Part shown: one piece after another, positions 53,292-61,821 of the stretch
How positions within the stretch are numbered: position 1 is the first letter of the stretch
How the letters are laid out: each line of letters starts with the position of its first letter
Assembly (NCBI RefSeq): GCF_040436365.1
Contig: NZ_AP026369.1
Coordinates: 310,001 to 374,000 of the forward strand
Origin: Hydrogenimonas sp. SS33
Lineage (GTDB): Bacteria; Campylobacterota; Campylobacteria; Campylobacterales; Hydrogenimonadaceae
Length of the DNA stretch: 64,000 nt
Direction of reading: 5' to 3'
Translations under genes and position numbers: made by a program
The notes under the pieces: generated by a model
What the model saw: the letters and a program-made list of their open reading frames with translations, nothing else
What the model was told of the DNA's origin: nothing
The model's database searches: none

Positions 53292-54498
53292 GTGCGTGGC
53301 CCTCGATGATGAATCTTAGGGCGTTGAGGCGGATGAAGCCTTCGGCGTCTTTCTGGTTGTAGACGCTGTCCTCTTCGAAGGTGGAAAATTCGGGGTTGAA
53401 GAGGGAGTTGGGGGATTGGCGGCCGACAACGGTGACGTTGCCTTTGTAGAGTTTGAGCCGGACGTCTCCGTTGACGTTTCGCTGGGTGCGGTCGATGGCG
53501 GCCTGGAGCATCTCCCTTTCGGGGGCGAACCAGAAGCCGTTGTAGATGAGGGTGGCGTAACGGGGCATCAGTTCGTCTTTGAGGTGTGCCTCTTCTCTGT
53601 CGAGGGTGATCGACTCGATGGCGCGGTGGGCTTTGAGCATGATGGTGCCGCCGGGGGTTTCATAGCAGCCGCGGCTCTTCATGCCGACGAAGCGGTTCTC
53701 CACCAGATCGAGGCGGCCGATGCCGTGTTTGCTTCCGAGCCGGTTGAGCTCCGTCAGCAGCCGGGCGGGGCTCATTTCCTGGCCGTTGATGGCCACGGGG
53801 TCACCTTTTTGGTAGCTGATGGTGATGTATTCGGGCTCGTCGGGTGCCTTTTCGGGGCTGACGGTCCATCGCCACATATCCTCTTCGGGCTCGTTCATCG
53901 GATCTTCCAGGCGTCCCCCTTCGTAGGAGATATGGAGCAGGTTGGCATCCATGGAGTAGGGGGATTTCTTTCCATGCTTTTCGATGGGAATACCGTGGGT
54001 TTCGGCGAATTTGAGCAGCTTTTCCCGGCTGTTGAGATCCCACTCCCGCCAGGGGGCGATGATGGTGATGTCGGGGTTGAGCGCCAGGTACCCCAGTTCG
54101 AAGCGGACCTGGTCGTTTCCTTTGCCCGTCGCACCGTGGCTGACGGCGTCGGCGCCTGTCAGCTTGGCGATCTCGATCTGCCGTTTGGCGATGAGCGGCC
54201 GGGCGATGGAGGTGCCCAGCAGGTACTCTCCTTCGTAGATGGCATTGGCCCTGAACATCGGAAAGACATAGTCGCGGACAAACTCTTCCCGAAGGTCCTC
54301 GATGAAGATGTTTTCGGGTTTGATTCCCAGTTTCAGCGCCTTTTCACGGGCCGGCTCCACCTCTTCGCCCTGGCCGATGTCGGCGGTGAAGGTGACGACT
54401 TCGCAGTTGTACTCATCCTGCAGCCATTTGAGAATGATGCTGGTATCGAGCCCGCCGGAGTAGGCGAGAACGGCTTTCCTGACCTCTTTTTTCTTCAT
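53278..54498 (-). CDS. argG: Argininosuccinate synthase
   Basis: 406 residues. The ATP pyrophosphatase motif [22 protein letters not shown], then [24 protein letters not shown] near the end, [30 protein letters not shown] and [27 protein letters not shown] are diagnostic. It joins citrulline and aspartate in arginine synthesis. The last codons (HARKKR) lie inside a duplicated hairpin repeat. Confidence 0.97.
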   Translation of the reverse strand: MKKKEVRKAVLAYSGGLDTSIILKWLQDEYNCEVVTFTADIGQGEEVEPAREKALKLGIKPENIFIEDLREEFVRDYVFPMFRANAIYEGEYLLGTSIARPLIAKRQIEIAKLTGADAVSHGATGKGNDQVRFELGYLALNPDITIIAPWREWDLNSREKLLKFAETHGIPIEKHGKKSPYSMDANLLHISYEGGRLEDPMNEPEEDMWRWTVSPEKAPDEPEYITISYQKGDPVAINGQEMSPARLLTELNRLGSKHGIGRLDLVENRFVGMKSRGCYETPGGTIMLKAHRAIESITLDREEAHLKDELMPRYATLIYNGFWFAPEREMLQAAIDRTQRNVNGDVRLKLYKGNVTVVGRQSPNSLFNPEFSTFEEDSVYNQKDAEGFIRLNALRFIIEGHARKKR

Positions 54499-54560
54499 AA
54501 TGCGTATACCCCTGTCTGTAGAGAAATTTGCGCGATTTTAACGAAAAAGAGTTGAAAGCT

Positions 54561-54824
54561 CTATGAGGTGATGTCGAGGCGGTTTGTTCCCTCCTCGGAT
54601 TCGGAGGAAGATGTCAGAAATTTTTTGGCGCATTCGAGGCGCTGCATCTCTTTGTAGACCCGAATACGCTTGCTTTCAAAAAGGTCGATCGCCTGGGTGA
54701 TGAGAGCCTGCGCCGCACGCATCTGCCCATGCTCTGTAAATTCGGGCATCCGGGAAATGAGAGTGGAGAGGCTCTCCTCATCCTCTTCGACCAGTGCGAT
54801 TTTGAACCGTTCAATCCAGCTCAT
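54561..54824 (-). CDS. Small hypothetical protein downstream of fliS (possible FliT-like)
   Basis: 87 residues, all-helical: MSWIERFKIALVEEDEESLSTLISRMPEF, then MRAAQALITQAIDLFESKRIRVYKEMQRLECAKKFL. It overlaps fliS by 14 bp and the size and helical hairpin recall FliT-type flagellar chaperones, but no diagnostic residue is visible. Similar small genes follow fliS in other Campylobacterota (from memory). Function unproven. Confidence 0.6.
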   Translation of the reverse strand: MSWIERFKIALVEEDEESLSTLISRMPEFTEHGQMRAAQALITQAIDLFESKRIRVYKEMQRLECAKKFLTSSSESEEGTNRLDITS

Positions 54825-55191
54825 TGAGTGTCACTTCCCTCCACGCCTCAAGAAGCGTTCTTGTTACTTTGATGACAATTTCAATCTTTTCAGGAGTATT
54901 TTCGATATTGCTTTCGTTGAGAAAGCGGATCTGCTGATTGTAGAGCCCTTCCAGATAGAGGGCGACATCTCCCCCTTTTTCAGGGTCGAGAGAATTGATG
55001 AGTTCTACGAATATGGCGACGGTACGATTGATCCAGTAGGTCCGTTTCTCTATATCTCCCTGCTCGATGGCACGTATGGCCTGTGAAGCGAAACGGATGA
55101 TCCCTTCATAGAGCATTTCGATCAGTTTTTCGGGCGACTCGATCTGTATATTGTTTTGGCGGTAGGTGTCATATGCGGCTGCTGCGGTCAT
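54811..55191 (-). CDS. fliS: Flagellin export chaperone FliS
   Basis: 126 residues from ATG 55191 with AAGGAT eight bases upstream; a longer frame to 55227 has no ribosome site. AYDTYRQNNIQIESPEKLIEMLYEGIIRFASQAIRAIEQGDIEKRTYWINRTVAIFVELINSLDPEKGGDVALYLEGLYNQQ is classic FliS. It binds the C-terminal disordered region of flagellin before export. Preceded by flaG. Confidence 0.95.
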   Translation of the reverse strand: MTAAAAYDTYRQNNIQIESPEKLIEMLYEGIIRFASQAIRAIEQGDIEKRTYWINRTVAIFVELINSLDPEKGGDVALYLEGLYNQQIRFLNESNIENTPEKIEIVIKVTRTLLEAWREVTLNELD

Positions 55192-55239
55192 TTCAAATCC
55201 TTTTTTATTGGTATTGCATCCCTGCATGAAACGGGTGTT

Positions 55240-55623
55240 TCACCCTTTTTTGTCGAAAATCATTCCGACCAGTTCTCTCATTTTTGCGGCCAGTCGTATT
55301 GCCTCTTCCGACGGGATCTTGCGAATGACATGGTTGTTGCTTGTGTCGATGACAGAGACGTAGAGTTCGTCGATATTGTCATCGAAACCGAACCGGATAC
55401 TCGTTTTGAGTGGGTTCATCTCTTTGTTGAGTTTGTCTGTGATCTCCTGCAACTGTTTTTTCAGTTTTTCGGTATCACCTTTCTGTTGCGTCTCTTTTAC
55501 CTGCTCATAGGTACTCTGCTGAGATGCTTTATGGCTCTGTGAGACCGTTTTGTGAACGTTGGACGTCCCCTGTGTGTTGGGCGGGTGGGGTTGCTGGGTC
55601 CGAACTGCGTTGAATATTTCCAT
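55240..55623 (-). CDS. flaG: FlaG-family flagellar protein
   Basis: 127 residues. The N-terminus is low-complexity (VRTQQPHPPNTQGTSNVHKT). The C-terminal domain from about 60 (LQEITDKLNKEMNPLKTSIRFGFDDNIDELYVSVIDTSNNHVIRKIPSEEAIRLAAKMRELVGMIFDKKG) is the FlaG domain. FlaG influences filament length in Campylobacter. Usually fliD lies between flaG and fliS; here they are adjacent, 49 bp apart. Confidence 0.9.
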   Translation of the reverse strand: MEIFNAVRTQQPHPPNTQGTSNVHKTVSQSHKASQQSTYEQVKETQQKGDTEKLKKQLQEITDKLNKEMNPLKTSIRFGFDDNIDELYVSVIDTSNNHVIRKIPSEEAIRLAAKMRELVGMIFDKKG

Positions 55624-55780
55624 CGGTTAGATCCTCCGTTTCATTGGCTTTGAAAAAATATCGGTCCTATCGGATATTTGTTTAGAACATCTGCCAGAAA
55701 GCCATTATCATGCCCATGTCGGAGATCGCGGCAGGGTACCGGTGGTATAATGACATCCGAAAAGAGAGGAAAATAAAGGG

Positions 55781-56152
55781 ATGCGAGAGATGAAAGTGGC
55801 ACTTCATTGTCATTCGGCCCTGCTTGAAAAAAGCCTGGCAAAATTTCTGGATGGACATCTTTGTGAAGAAGATGAGGCCGATATCGTCATCTGCGATCAT
55901 CCGCTTGAAAGCCTGAAACCGGTTTTTCGCATAGGAAATGAGAGTGAGGCCGATCTGAAAAAACCGTTTTCCAGATCACAGCTCATGATCAAGCTCGAAG
56001 AGAGGCTGAAGCAGCTCGGCCAGAAAAAAGAGATCGAGAAGTTTGTGATCGAAGAGAATGAAAGTCTCGAAGAAAAGATAGGGAAAGCGACGGAAAACTT
56101 TGTCAAAGAGCTGGTTCTGTTGATACGGGAGCACTATGAAACGAAACGGTGA
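55781..56152 (+). CDS. Conserved hypothetical protein upstream of rsmD
   Basis: 123 residues from ATG 55781; ATG 55790 is an alternative start. MKVALHCHSALLEKSLAKFLDGHL ... ADIVICDHPLESLKPVFRIGNESEADLKKPFSRSQLMIKLEERLKQLG reads like a receiver-like Rossmann half without the phospho-acceptor set. The C-terminus is a long helix (EKFVIEENESLEEKIGKATENFVKELVLLIREHYE). It overlaps rsmD by 17 bp. The pattern recalls small degenerate response-regulator-like proteins, but this is inference. Confidence 0.65.
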   Translation: MREMKVALHCHSALLEKSLAKFLDGHLCEEDEADIVICDHPLESLKPVFRIGNESEADLKKPFSRSQLMIKLEERLKQLGQKKEIEKFVIEENESLEEKIGKATENFVKELVLLIREHYETKR

Positions 56153-56732
56153 AAATCTGACGACACGCATCATCGGCGGAAAGTACAAGGGAAAGAAGAT
56201 CACGCTTCCCTCCAAAGCGGTAACCCGCAGTTCGAAGGCGCGCCTGAGGGAGTCGCTTTTCAATACCCTTCAGTTCGACCTGCTCGACAAAAACTTCATC
56301 GAAATGTTCGGAGGGAGCGGGTCGGTAGGGCTGGAAGCGTTGAGCCGCGGGGCGAAACGGGCATGGTTCATCGAACTCGACAGTGACTCCTTCAGGACCC
56401 TTCAGGCCAACTGCCGCACGATAGACCCCGGCAGTTGCGACATACGCAAGGGCGACGCGTTTGCCGTCCTGCCCCACATCCTTTCGGAACTGAAGCAGAA
56501 GGGGGAGCGTGCCTACCTCTATATTGACCCGCCGTTCTCCATTCGCGAAGGGTATGAAGAGATCTACGATAAGGTGGTCGAAACTGTCGCGAAACTGCCT
56601 GCCGAGACTGTTGAAAAGGTGATCGTCGAGCATATGACGCGCTACCCTTTCCCCGATGAAATCGGCCCTTTCCGCAGGACGAAATTCAAAAAATTCGGCA
56701 AAAGCGCCCTCAGCTACTACGAGAGCCGGTAG
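56136..56732 (+). CDS. rsmD: 16S rRNA (guanine966-N2)-methyltransferase
   Basis: 198 residues. TTRIIGGKYKGKKITLPS, TRSSKARLRESLFNTLQFDLLDKNFIEMFGGSGSVGLEALSRGA (SAM site) and the catalytic YLYIDPPFSIREGYEEIYDKV are diagnostic. It methylates G966 of 16S rRNA late in 30S assembly. It is followed by a MITE-like insertion that separates it from flgI. Confidence 0.93.
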   Translation: MKRNGENLTTRIIGGKYKGKKITLPSKAVTRSSKARLRESLFNTLQFDLLDKNFIEMFGGSGSVGLEALSRGAKRAWFIELDSDSFRTLQANCRTIDPGSCDIRKGDAFAVLPHILSELKQKGERAYLYIDPPFSIREGYEEIYDKVVETVAKLPAETVEKVIVEHMTRYPFPDEIGPFRRTKFKKFGKSALSYYESR

Positions 56733-56873
56733 TTTGGAACTACTGATGTTACGCAAAGCTTGAGCAAAGTCCATGCTTTGGCGGGGACTGGCCGTCCTCT
56801 GCACCCCCCTAAAGCTTCGAAATCGAAGATTTCGAGAAGACGTTACGCAAAATGCGTAACATCTGTTTGGAAC
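56733..56873. mobile_element. MITE-like element (123 bp) with 8-bp flanking direct repeat
   Basis: The element 56743-56865 begins CTGATGTTACGCAAAGC and ends TGCGTAACATCTG; the 13-bp ends are inverted copies with one mismatch. The core shares TTGGCGGGGAC, TGCACCCCCCTAAAGC and CGAAATCGAAGATTTCGAGA with the 25122-25245 copy. TTTGGAAC occurs directly outside on both sides (56733-56740 and 56866-56873), an apparent 8-bp target-site duplication with a two-base offset on the left. This is the best evidence that the family transposed. It lies 1 bp after the rsmD stop codon. Confidence 0.78.
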
Positions 56874-56935
56874 GTAAATTGCTTTCGTAACGGCAAAGCG
56901 GGCGGTATCGCCCGAAGCGTTACGAAAGGAATGAC

Positions 56936-57997
56936 GTGAGACGGACGGTTTTTCTCTTTCTCTTCCTGGTGCCGATCTTCGTACAGGCGGCAAAAATCAA
57001 GGAAATCAGCAATATTCTGGGGGTGAGGGACAACCAACTCATCGGGTACGGCCTGGTCGTCGGTCTCAACAAAACCGGTGACGGCACCACCTCCAAATTC
57101 ACGCTTCAAACCATCTCCAACATGCTCCAGTCGATGAACGTCAAACTCGACCCCAAGGATATCAAGTCGAAAAACGTCGCGGCGGTGATGGTGACCGCCA
57201 CCCTGCCGCCTTTCGCGAGGCAGGGGGACAAACTCGACGTGGTCGTCTCTTCTATGGGAGACGCCAAATCCCTGGAGGGCGGAACGCTGCTGATGACCCC
57301 CCTCAAGGGCGTCGACGGGCGCATTTACGCGCTTGCGCAGGGGTCCATCACCATCGGCGGCCGCAACGGCCGCGGCGGCGGCACACTCAACCACGCCACC
57401 GCCGGCCGCATTCCCGGGGGTGCCCTAGTGGAGCAGGAGGTTCCTTTCGACCTCTATTCCCAGAAACTGGCGACCCTCAGCCTCAAAACCGCCAACTTCC
57501 AGAATGCGGTCTCCATTCAGAAGATTCTCAACCGCTTCTACAAAAAGCGTGTCGCCGTTGCCGTCGATGCGAGAACCATCCGGCTGAAAAAGCCGGAGAA
57601 TCTCAGCATGACCGAATTTCTGGCCCAGGTGGGGGACCTCTCCATCGATTACGAAACGCTCCCCAAAATCGTCATCGACGAGCGGACCGGAACGGTGGTG
57701 GCGGGCGTGGATGTCGAAGTGGAACCGGTCATGATCACCCACGGGGACATCGTCATCAAGATCGACGAGAGAAAACGTCTGCCTGCCGTCACGAAAGGGA
57801 GCGGTGCGGTCAATATCGGCGCTTCGACGCAGGTCCAGCCGCAGAACAACGCCGTCGTGACACGCTCGGGCGCCACGACCGTTGCCAATATCGCCAGGTC
57901 GCTGAAGAAGCTGGGTGCGACGCCGAAAGACATCATTTCGATTCTTGAGGCGATGAAGGATGCCGGCGCCATTCACGCCGACCTCGAGATCATCTGA
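56936..57997 (+). CDS. flgI: Flagellar P-ring protein FlgI
   Basis: 353 residues from GTG 56936 with AAAGGAA upstream. Signal peptide RRTVFLFLFLVPIFVQA; mature KIKEISNILGVRDNQLIGYGLVVGLNKTGDGTTSKFTLQTISNMLQSM, PPFARQGDKLDVVVSSMGDAKSLEGGTLLMTPLKGVDG and C-terminal LGATPKDIISILEAMKDAGAIHADLEII are diagnostic. It forms the periplasmic P ring around the rod. Start of flgI-flgJ-flgM-flgN-flgK. Confidence 0.97.
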   Translation: MRRTVFLFLFLVPIFVQAAKIKEISNILGVRDNQLIGYGLVVGLNKTGDGTTSKFTLQTISNMLQSMNVKLDPKDIKSKNVAAVMVTATLPPFARQGDKLDVVVSSMGDAKSLEGGTLLMTPLKGVDGRIYALAQGSITIGGRNGRGGGTLNHATAGRIPGGALVEQEVPFDLYSQKLATLSLKTANFQNAVSIQKILNRFYKKRVAVAVDARTIRLKKPENLSMTEFLAQVGDLSIDYETLPKIVIDERTGTVVAGVDVEVEPVMITHGDIVIKIDERKRLPAVTKGSGAVNIGASTQVQPQNNAVVTRSGATTVANIARSLKKLGATPKDIISILEAMKDAGAIHADLEII

Positions 57998-58008
57998 AAG
58001 GAGCGCAA

Positions 58009-58284
58009 GTGATGCAGATCGATTCCGTGGGGTACCGACCGCAGGTGCCGTCACTGACCGCATCGGACAGAAAACGCCTGAAGAAGGAGACCGACGCCTT
58101 CGAGGCGATCATCATCAAGATGCTGCTGGACAAGGCGATCGAGTCGAAAGAGTCCCTCCTGCCCAAAGATCCGGGCCGCGACATCTACCGCTCCATGATG
58201 AACGACGAGCGCAGCAAACAGCTCAGCGGGGCGTTCGGATACAGTGAGCTCCTTTTCAACTATTTGACGGAAAAAAGGACTTAA
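58009..58284 (+). CDS. flgJ: Rod-binding protein (FlgJ N-terminal domain)
   Basis: 91 residues from ATG 58009 (a second ATG follows). KKETDAFEAIIIKMLLDKAIES and DIYRSMMNDERSKQLSGAFGYSELLFNYL match the rod-scaffold domain of FlgJ. The muramidase half found in enterobacterial FlgJ is absent, as usual in this phylum. It caps rod assembly in the periplasm. It lies 11 bp after flgI. Confidence 0.88.
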   Translation: MMQIDSVGYRPQVPSLTASDRKRLKKETDAFEAIIIKMLLDKAIESKESLLPKDPGRDIYRSMMNDERSKQLSGAFGYSELLFNYLTEKRT

Positions 58285-58307
58285 CGATTATTGAATTTTG
58301 CCGATAG
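58282..58307 (+). promoter_or_regulatory. Possible sigma-28 promoter for flgM
   Basis: GCCGATAG (58300-58307) matches the sigma-28 -10 consensus GCCGATAA at seven of eight positions. TAACGATT (58282-58289) ten bases upstream matches six of eight of TAAAGTTT. The flgM ATG is 43 bp further on. Autoregulation of flgM by FliA is known in other flagellated bacteria. A TATAAT (58308-58313) overlaps, so sigma-70 use is also possible. Confidence 0.45.
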
Positions 58308-58349
58308 TATAATTATAGATAGAACTATCATGACAAAAGGGAGCATAAA

Positions 58350-58562
58350 ATGATTCGCAACGTCGGTGGACACAACAATACCGCCTATCTGAACGATGTC
58401 AAGAAAAACGATGTACAGGATGCGAACAACGTCGAAAAACAGACGCTCGCCAAACAGAGCCGCGTGGACGATCTGAAAAAACAGATCCAAAGCGGGGCGT
58501 ATCAGATCGACCTGAAAGCGACGGCCACGAAGATGGCGCAGGAGCTGAAGCCCGATCTGTGA
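58350..58562 (+). CDS. flgM: Anti-sigma-28 factor FlgM
   Basis: 70 residues; AAGGGAG before ATG. The C-terminal RVDDLKKQIQSGAYQIDLKATATKMAQELKPDL is the sigma-28-binding FlgM motif; the N-terminus is short and disordered as in other Campylobacterota. FlgM holds FliA inactive until the hook is complete. Confidence 0.9.
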   Translation: MIRNVGGHNNTAYLNDVKKNDVQDANNVEKQTLAKQSRVDDLKKQIQSGAYQIDLKATATKMAQELKPDL

Positions 58563-58587
58563 CCAATTCGAGAGAAAAGGATGAGGG

Positions 58588-59016
58588 ATGCTCACACACC
58601 ACCTGGACAAGGCGCTGGAAGATCTGCAGTCGCTGATCGACCTGACACGCAGGGACATAGAGGACATCAAGGCCGCGAGGCACGATCCCATGTTCGCACG
58701 TATCGGGACGAAAGAGCATGCGCTGCTGGCTTTCGAGAACCGAAAGACGCTGATCGACAATGAGATCGGCGCCATCGTCCGGGCCCATCCCGATGCCGAC
58801 CTTGAAACGCTTCTCGATGTACAGACGCGGGAGAAGCTGACGCAGCTGAGAACGAAACTTGAAGAGCTGCAGGAGCTGAATCGTTATTATGCACGTTTTG
58901 TCATTACGGTAGGAGAGTTCTACAATTCGCTCTATGAAGAGATGCTGCCCATAGAGCGTGACGGCTATACCGGTAAAAACGCGAAAGCGGCGGCACTGAT
59001 GGAAGTGAGGGTCTGA
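58588..59016 (+). CDS. flgN: Flagellar export chaperone FlgN family
   Basis: 142 residues, all-helical: MLTHHLDKALEDLQSLIDLTRRDIEDIKAARHDPMFARIGTKEHALLAFENRKTLIDNEIG then LTQLRTKLEELQELNRYYARFVITVGEFYNSLYEEML. Pattern and position directly before flgK indicate FlgN, which escorts FlgK and FlgL to the export gate. AAGGATGAGGG before the ATG. Ends 3 bp before flgK. Confidence 0.8.
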   Translation: MLTHHLDKALEDLQSLIDLTRRDIEDIKAARHDPMFARIGTKEHALLAFENRKTLIDNEIGAIVRAHPDADLETLLDVQTREKLTQLRTKLEELQELNRYYARFVITVGEFYNSLYEEMLPIERDGYTGKNAKAAALMEVRV

Positions 59017-59019
59017 GCC

Positions 59020-60825
59020 TTGGCTTCCATCTTCAACGCACTGCACATCGGATACAGCGGTCTCAAAACCTCCCAGATCGCCATCGATACGACCGGGCAC
59101 AACATCGCCAATGCCCAAAACCCCGACTACACCCGCCAGCGGACGGTCATCGCCCCCAACACCCCGCTTCACACGACGCCCGGCGACATCGGCCTGGGGG
59201 CGAAGATTTCCGAAATCGTGCGTATCCACGACGAATTTGTCTACAAACGCCTCAAAAACGCTTCGACGGACAACGAATACCAGCAGTTTCGCAAAGAGAC
59301 GATGGATGAAATCTCCAGCTACTTTCCCGAGATCGACAAGAACGGCATCTACAACGGGATGCAGGAGTATTTCAAAGCCTGGAATGACCTGGCCAAGAAC
59401 AGCGACGACAGCGCCCTGAAGATCAATCTGGCCCAGCAGACGAGAACCTTCGCAGCGACGATCCGGGATACCACGGCCCAGATCGCTTCGGTTCAGGATT
59501 CGCTTGACGAGCAGCTGAAGACCGCCGTGGACGAGATCAACCGTCTCGGCAAGCAGATAGCGGACCTGAATGTCCGCATCAACACCGACGAAGTGGGAGG
59601 CGACCATGCCAACGACCTGCGGGATCAGCGTGACAAGCTGGAACTGGCTCTGAGCAAACTGGTCGACATCGCCGTCTCCAAAGGCGACATGCAGCCACAG
59701 ACCGATGTCGACTCCCACCTGATCGAGTCGGGGGATGCCTACCATCTGAGCATCGGCGGCTCCTCTTTCGTCGACGGCCCCACTTTTCACCCGCTGGTCC
59801 TGGACAAAAAGGAGGGGAGCCGTTTCCATGACGTCTACTACCGGCGCCAGGACTATGTGAAATTCGACATTACGCAGTATCTGCACGGCGGCAAAGTGGG
59901 AGCCATCCTCTCCCTCAGGGACGGGGATATCCAGTCGACGGTGGATGACCTGGACAGTTTCGCTTCGTCGATGGCCATCTATACCAACAACCTCTACGCA
60001 TCCCACGCCACGACGCGAATGACTTCGGACCTGACCATCGACGGTACGAAGACGCCGGAAAACAGCGAGCTTCCTATAAAGAAAGGGAGTTTTCTCCTGA
60101 AAGTCTATGATATCGACGGCAATGTCGTGGCACAGCGCTCCATAGAGATCGATCCGGCCGCCGACAAATTCAATGATATTGTCGATAAAATCAATGACAA
60201 TACAATAGACGACAACGGAGACGGTGTCGGCGGCAACGATGTCGACGATTTCGTCGAAGCCGCTATAAACAGCGACGGGAAGTTCGATATCTCCGGCAAA
60301 AAGACGGATGAGGGGTATACGTTCGCCATCGAAGAGGCCGACGGGGAAAATCCGACCCTCTTTGCGGGGGTGTTGGGGCTGGAGCGTTTCTTTGACGGCA
60401 GGGACGCTTCCAGGATAGGCCTCAACGGAGCACTGGACGAAAACCCGACGAAAATCGGCGGCAACATGGCTCCCATCGCGGGAGACAACAGCCTCGCCAA
60501 CGCGATGGTGGAGCTGCAGTATCAGAAAGTCGATTTTTTCCAGCCCGCCAATTCCGATAAATACCACTCCAGCGACACGTTGAGCGGTTTTTTCCGCATG
60601 AGTACGACCAAAGTGGCCAATACGACGGCGGCGGTCCACTCCGCCGCCGAAACCTCCGATGCCCTTCTCAATGCCGTGGTCGACGAATTCGACAGTATCA
60701 GCAAGGTCGACATCGACGAAGAGTTGACCAACCTCATGAAGTACCAGACCGGCTACAGCGCCAGCGCAAAGGTGATCACCACGATCGACCAGATGATCCA
60801 GACGCTCCTGGGCATCAAGCAGTAA
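59020..60825 (+). CDS. flgK: Flagellar hook-associated protein FlgK
   Basis: 601 residues from TTG 59020 (MASIFNALHIGYSGLKTSQIAIDTTGHNIANAQNPDYTRQRTVI). The N-terminal rod-hook motif, the coiled segment DSLDEQLKTAVDEINRLGKQIADLNVRI, and C-terminal DEELTNLMKYQTGYSASAKVITTIDQMIQTLLGI are typical. The middle, variable domain carries an Asp/Asn-rich loop (NTIDDNGDGVGGNDVDDF), possibly calcium-binding. It forms the hook-filament junction. The unusual TTG start is supported by GGGTCTGAG just upstream and by the family N-terminus. Confidence 0.93.
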   Translation: MASIFNALHIGYSGLKTSQIAIDTTGHNIANAQNPDYTRQRTVIAPNTPLHTTPGDIGLGAKISEIVRIHDEFVYKRLKNASTDNEYQQFRKETMDEISSYFPEIDKNGIYNGMQEYFKAWNDLAKNSDDSALKINLAQQTRTFAATIRDTTAQIASVQDSLDEQLKTAVDEINRLGKQIADLNVRINTDEVGGDHANDLRDQRDKLELALSKLVDIAVSKGDMQPQTDVDSHLIESGDAYHLSIGGSSFVDGPTFHPLVLDKKEGSRFHDVYYRRQDYVKFDITQYLHGGKVGAILSLRDGDIQSTVDDLDSFASSMAIYTNNLYASHATTRMTSDLTIDGTKTPENSELPIKKGSFLLKVYDIDGNVVAQRSIEIDPAADKFNDIVDKINDNTIDDNGDGVGGNDVDDFVEAAINSDGKFDISGKKTDEGYTFAIEEADGENPTLFAGVLGLERFFDGRDASRIGLNGALDENPTKIGGNMAPIAGDNSLANAMVELQYQKVDFFQPANSDKYHSSDTLSGFFRMSTTKVANTTAAVHSAAETSDALLNAVVDEFDSISKVDIDEELTNLMKYQTGYSASAKVITTIDQMIQTLLGIKQ

Positions 60826-60834
60826 CCCGGTACA

Positions 60835-60980
60835 TCAACTTCAAGATTCCTTCCCGGTTTTTCGCTCATTCTCGAAATCCCCTCCCTGGGATTTCTCCGA
60901 GGTTGAGGGCTGTTTGGCACATCCCGTGCCAAACAGCCCTCAAAGCCGCTTAAAACCGAAAGGAATCTTAAACTTGAAAT
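60835..60980. terminator. Large nested palindrome after flgK
   Basis: The inner arms 60903-60920 and 60926-60943 are an exact 18-bp inverted repeat (TTGAGGGCTGTTTGGCAC / its complement) around ATCCC. Outer arms near 60842-60866 (TTCAAGATTCCTTCCCGGTT) and 60952-60977 (complement TTCAAGTTTAAGATTCCTTT) also pair imperfectly. GGGATTTC/GAAATCCC near 60877-60895 makes a further small stem. There is no T-run. It may terminate the flagellar transcript or be a dispersed palindrome of mobile origin. Confidence 0.6.
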
Positions 60981-61017
60981 ACCGTGACAGTCATGCAAAC
61001 TTCGATAAAATACGGCT

Positions 61018-61821
61018 ATGAAATGTCCCTGTATCAGCGTCGCCATTCTGGCGGCCCTTTTTCTCTTCTCTTTTGCCGGCCCGCTCTTTTATGGCGTGAG
61101 CCCTTACGACCTCCATCCCGACGCTTTGCTGATGCCGCCTTCCTGGCACCATCCCCTGGGGACCGACAGGCTCGGCCGGGATCTGTTGGCACGGCTGATG
61201 CAGGGTGGGCAGGTCTCTCTTGTCATCGGGGTCGGAAGTGCCTTGATCGCCGCTTTCATCGGGCTCATAGTCGGCATTACCGCGGGCTATTTCAGGGGCG
61301 GGGTGGACAAGGCCTTCGTCATTGTCGTGGACCTCTTTCTCACCTTTCCCACCTTCTTTCTGCTGTTGGCGCTGGTCAGTTACGTCGAAGCCTCGGTATG
61401 GGTGCTGATATTCGTCATCTCAGTGACGGGATGGATGACGATGGCGCGGATGATCCGCGCAGAAAGCTTCGCCATCGCCCAGAAGCCCTTCGTCAAGATA
61501 CTGAAAATCGCCCATGTCCCTACTCTCAAAATCATCCTCAAATATTTCGCGCCGCTGCTGGCGCCCATCTTTTTCGTCAGTTTCACCTTCGGCGTGGGCG
61601 GGGCCATTTTGAGTGAGAGTGCGTTGAGCTTCCTGGGACTGGGCATCTCCCCGCCGCAGATGAGCTGGGGCAGCCTCATCAGCGAAGGGAAGGAGGTGAT
61701 GGAGATCGCCTGGTGGATCAGTTTTTTCCCGGGCCTGATGATCTTTTTCGTCACCTTCTCGCTGATGCAGATCTCCGATTACCTGCAGACCCGCACCAAC
61801 CGCAAAGAGATCGTCACCTAA
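61018..61821 (+). CDS. Peptide/nickel ABC transporter permease (DppC/OppC family)
   Basis: 267 residues, six membrane helices. HPLGTDRLGRDLLARLMQGGQVSLVIGVGSALIAAFIGLIVGITAGYFRGGVD is the DppC signature. The EAA loop is MIRAESFAIAQKPFVKILKIAHVPTLKIILKY, and ILSESALSFLGLGISPPQMSWGSLI follows. It forms half of the membrane channel for oligopeptides or nickel. No DppB, binding protein or ATPase gene lies within the window, so this permease is either separated from its partners or works with components encoded elsewhere. Confidence 0.9.
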   Translation: MKCPCISVAILAALFLFSFAGPLFYGVSPYDLHPDALLMPPSWHHPLGTDRLGRDLLARLMQGGQVSLVIGVGSALIAAFIGLIVGITAGYFRGGVDKAFVIVVDLFLTFPTFFLLLALVSYVEASVWVLIFVISVTGWMTMARMIRAESFAIAQKPFVKILKIAHVPTLKIILKYFAPLLAPIFFVSFTFGVGGAILSESALSFLGLGISPPQMSWGSLISEGKEVMEIAWWISFFPGLMIFFVTFSLMQISDYLQTRTNRKEIVT

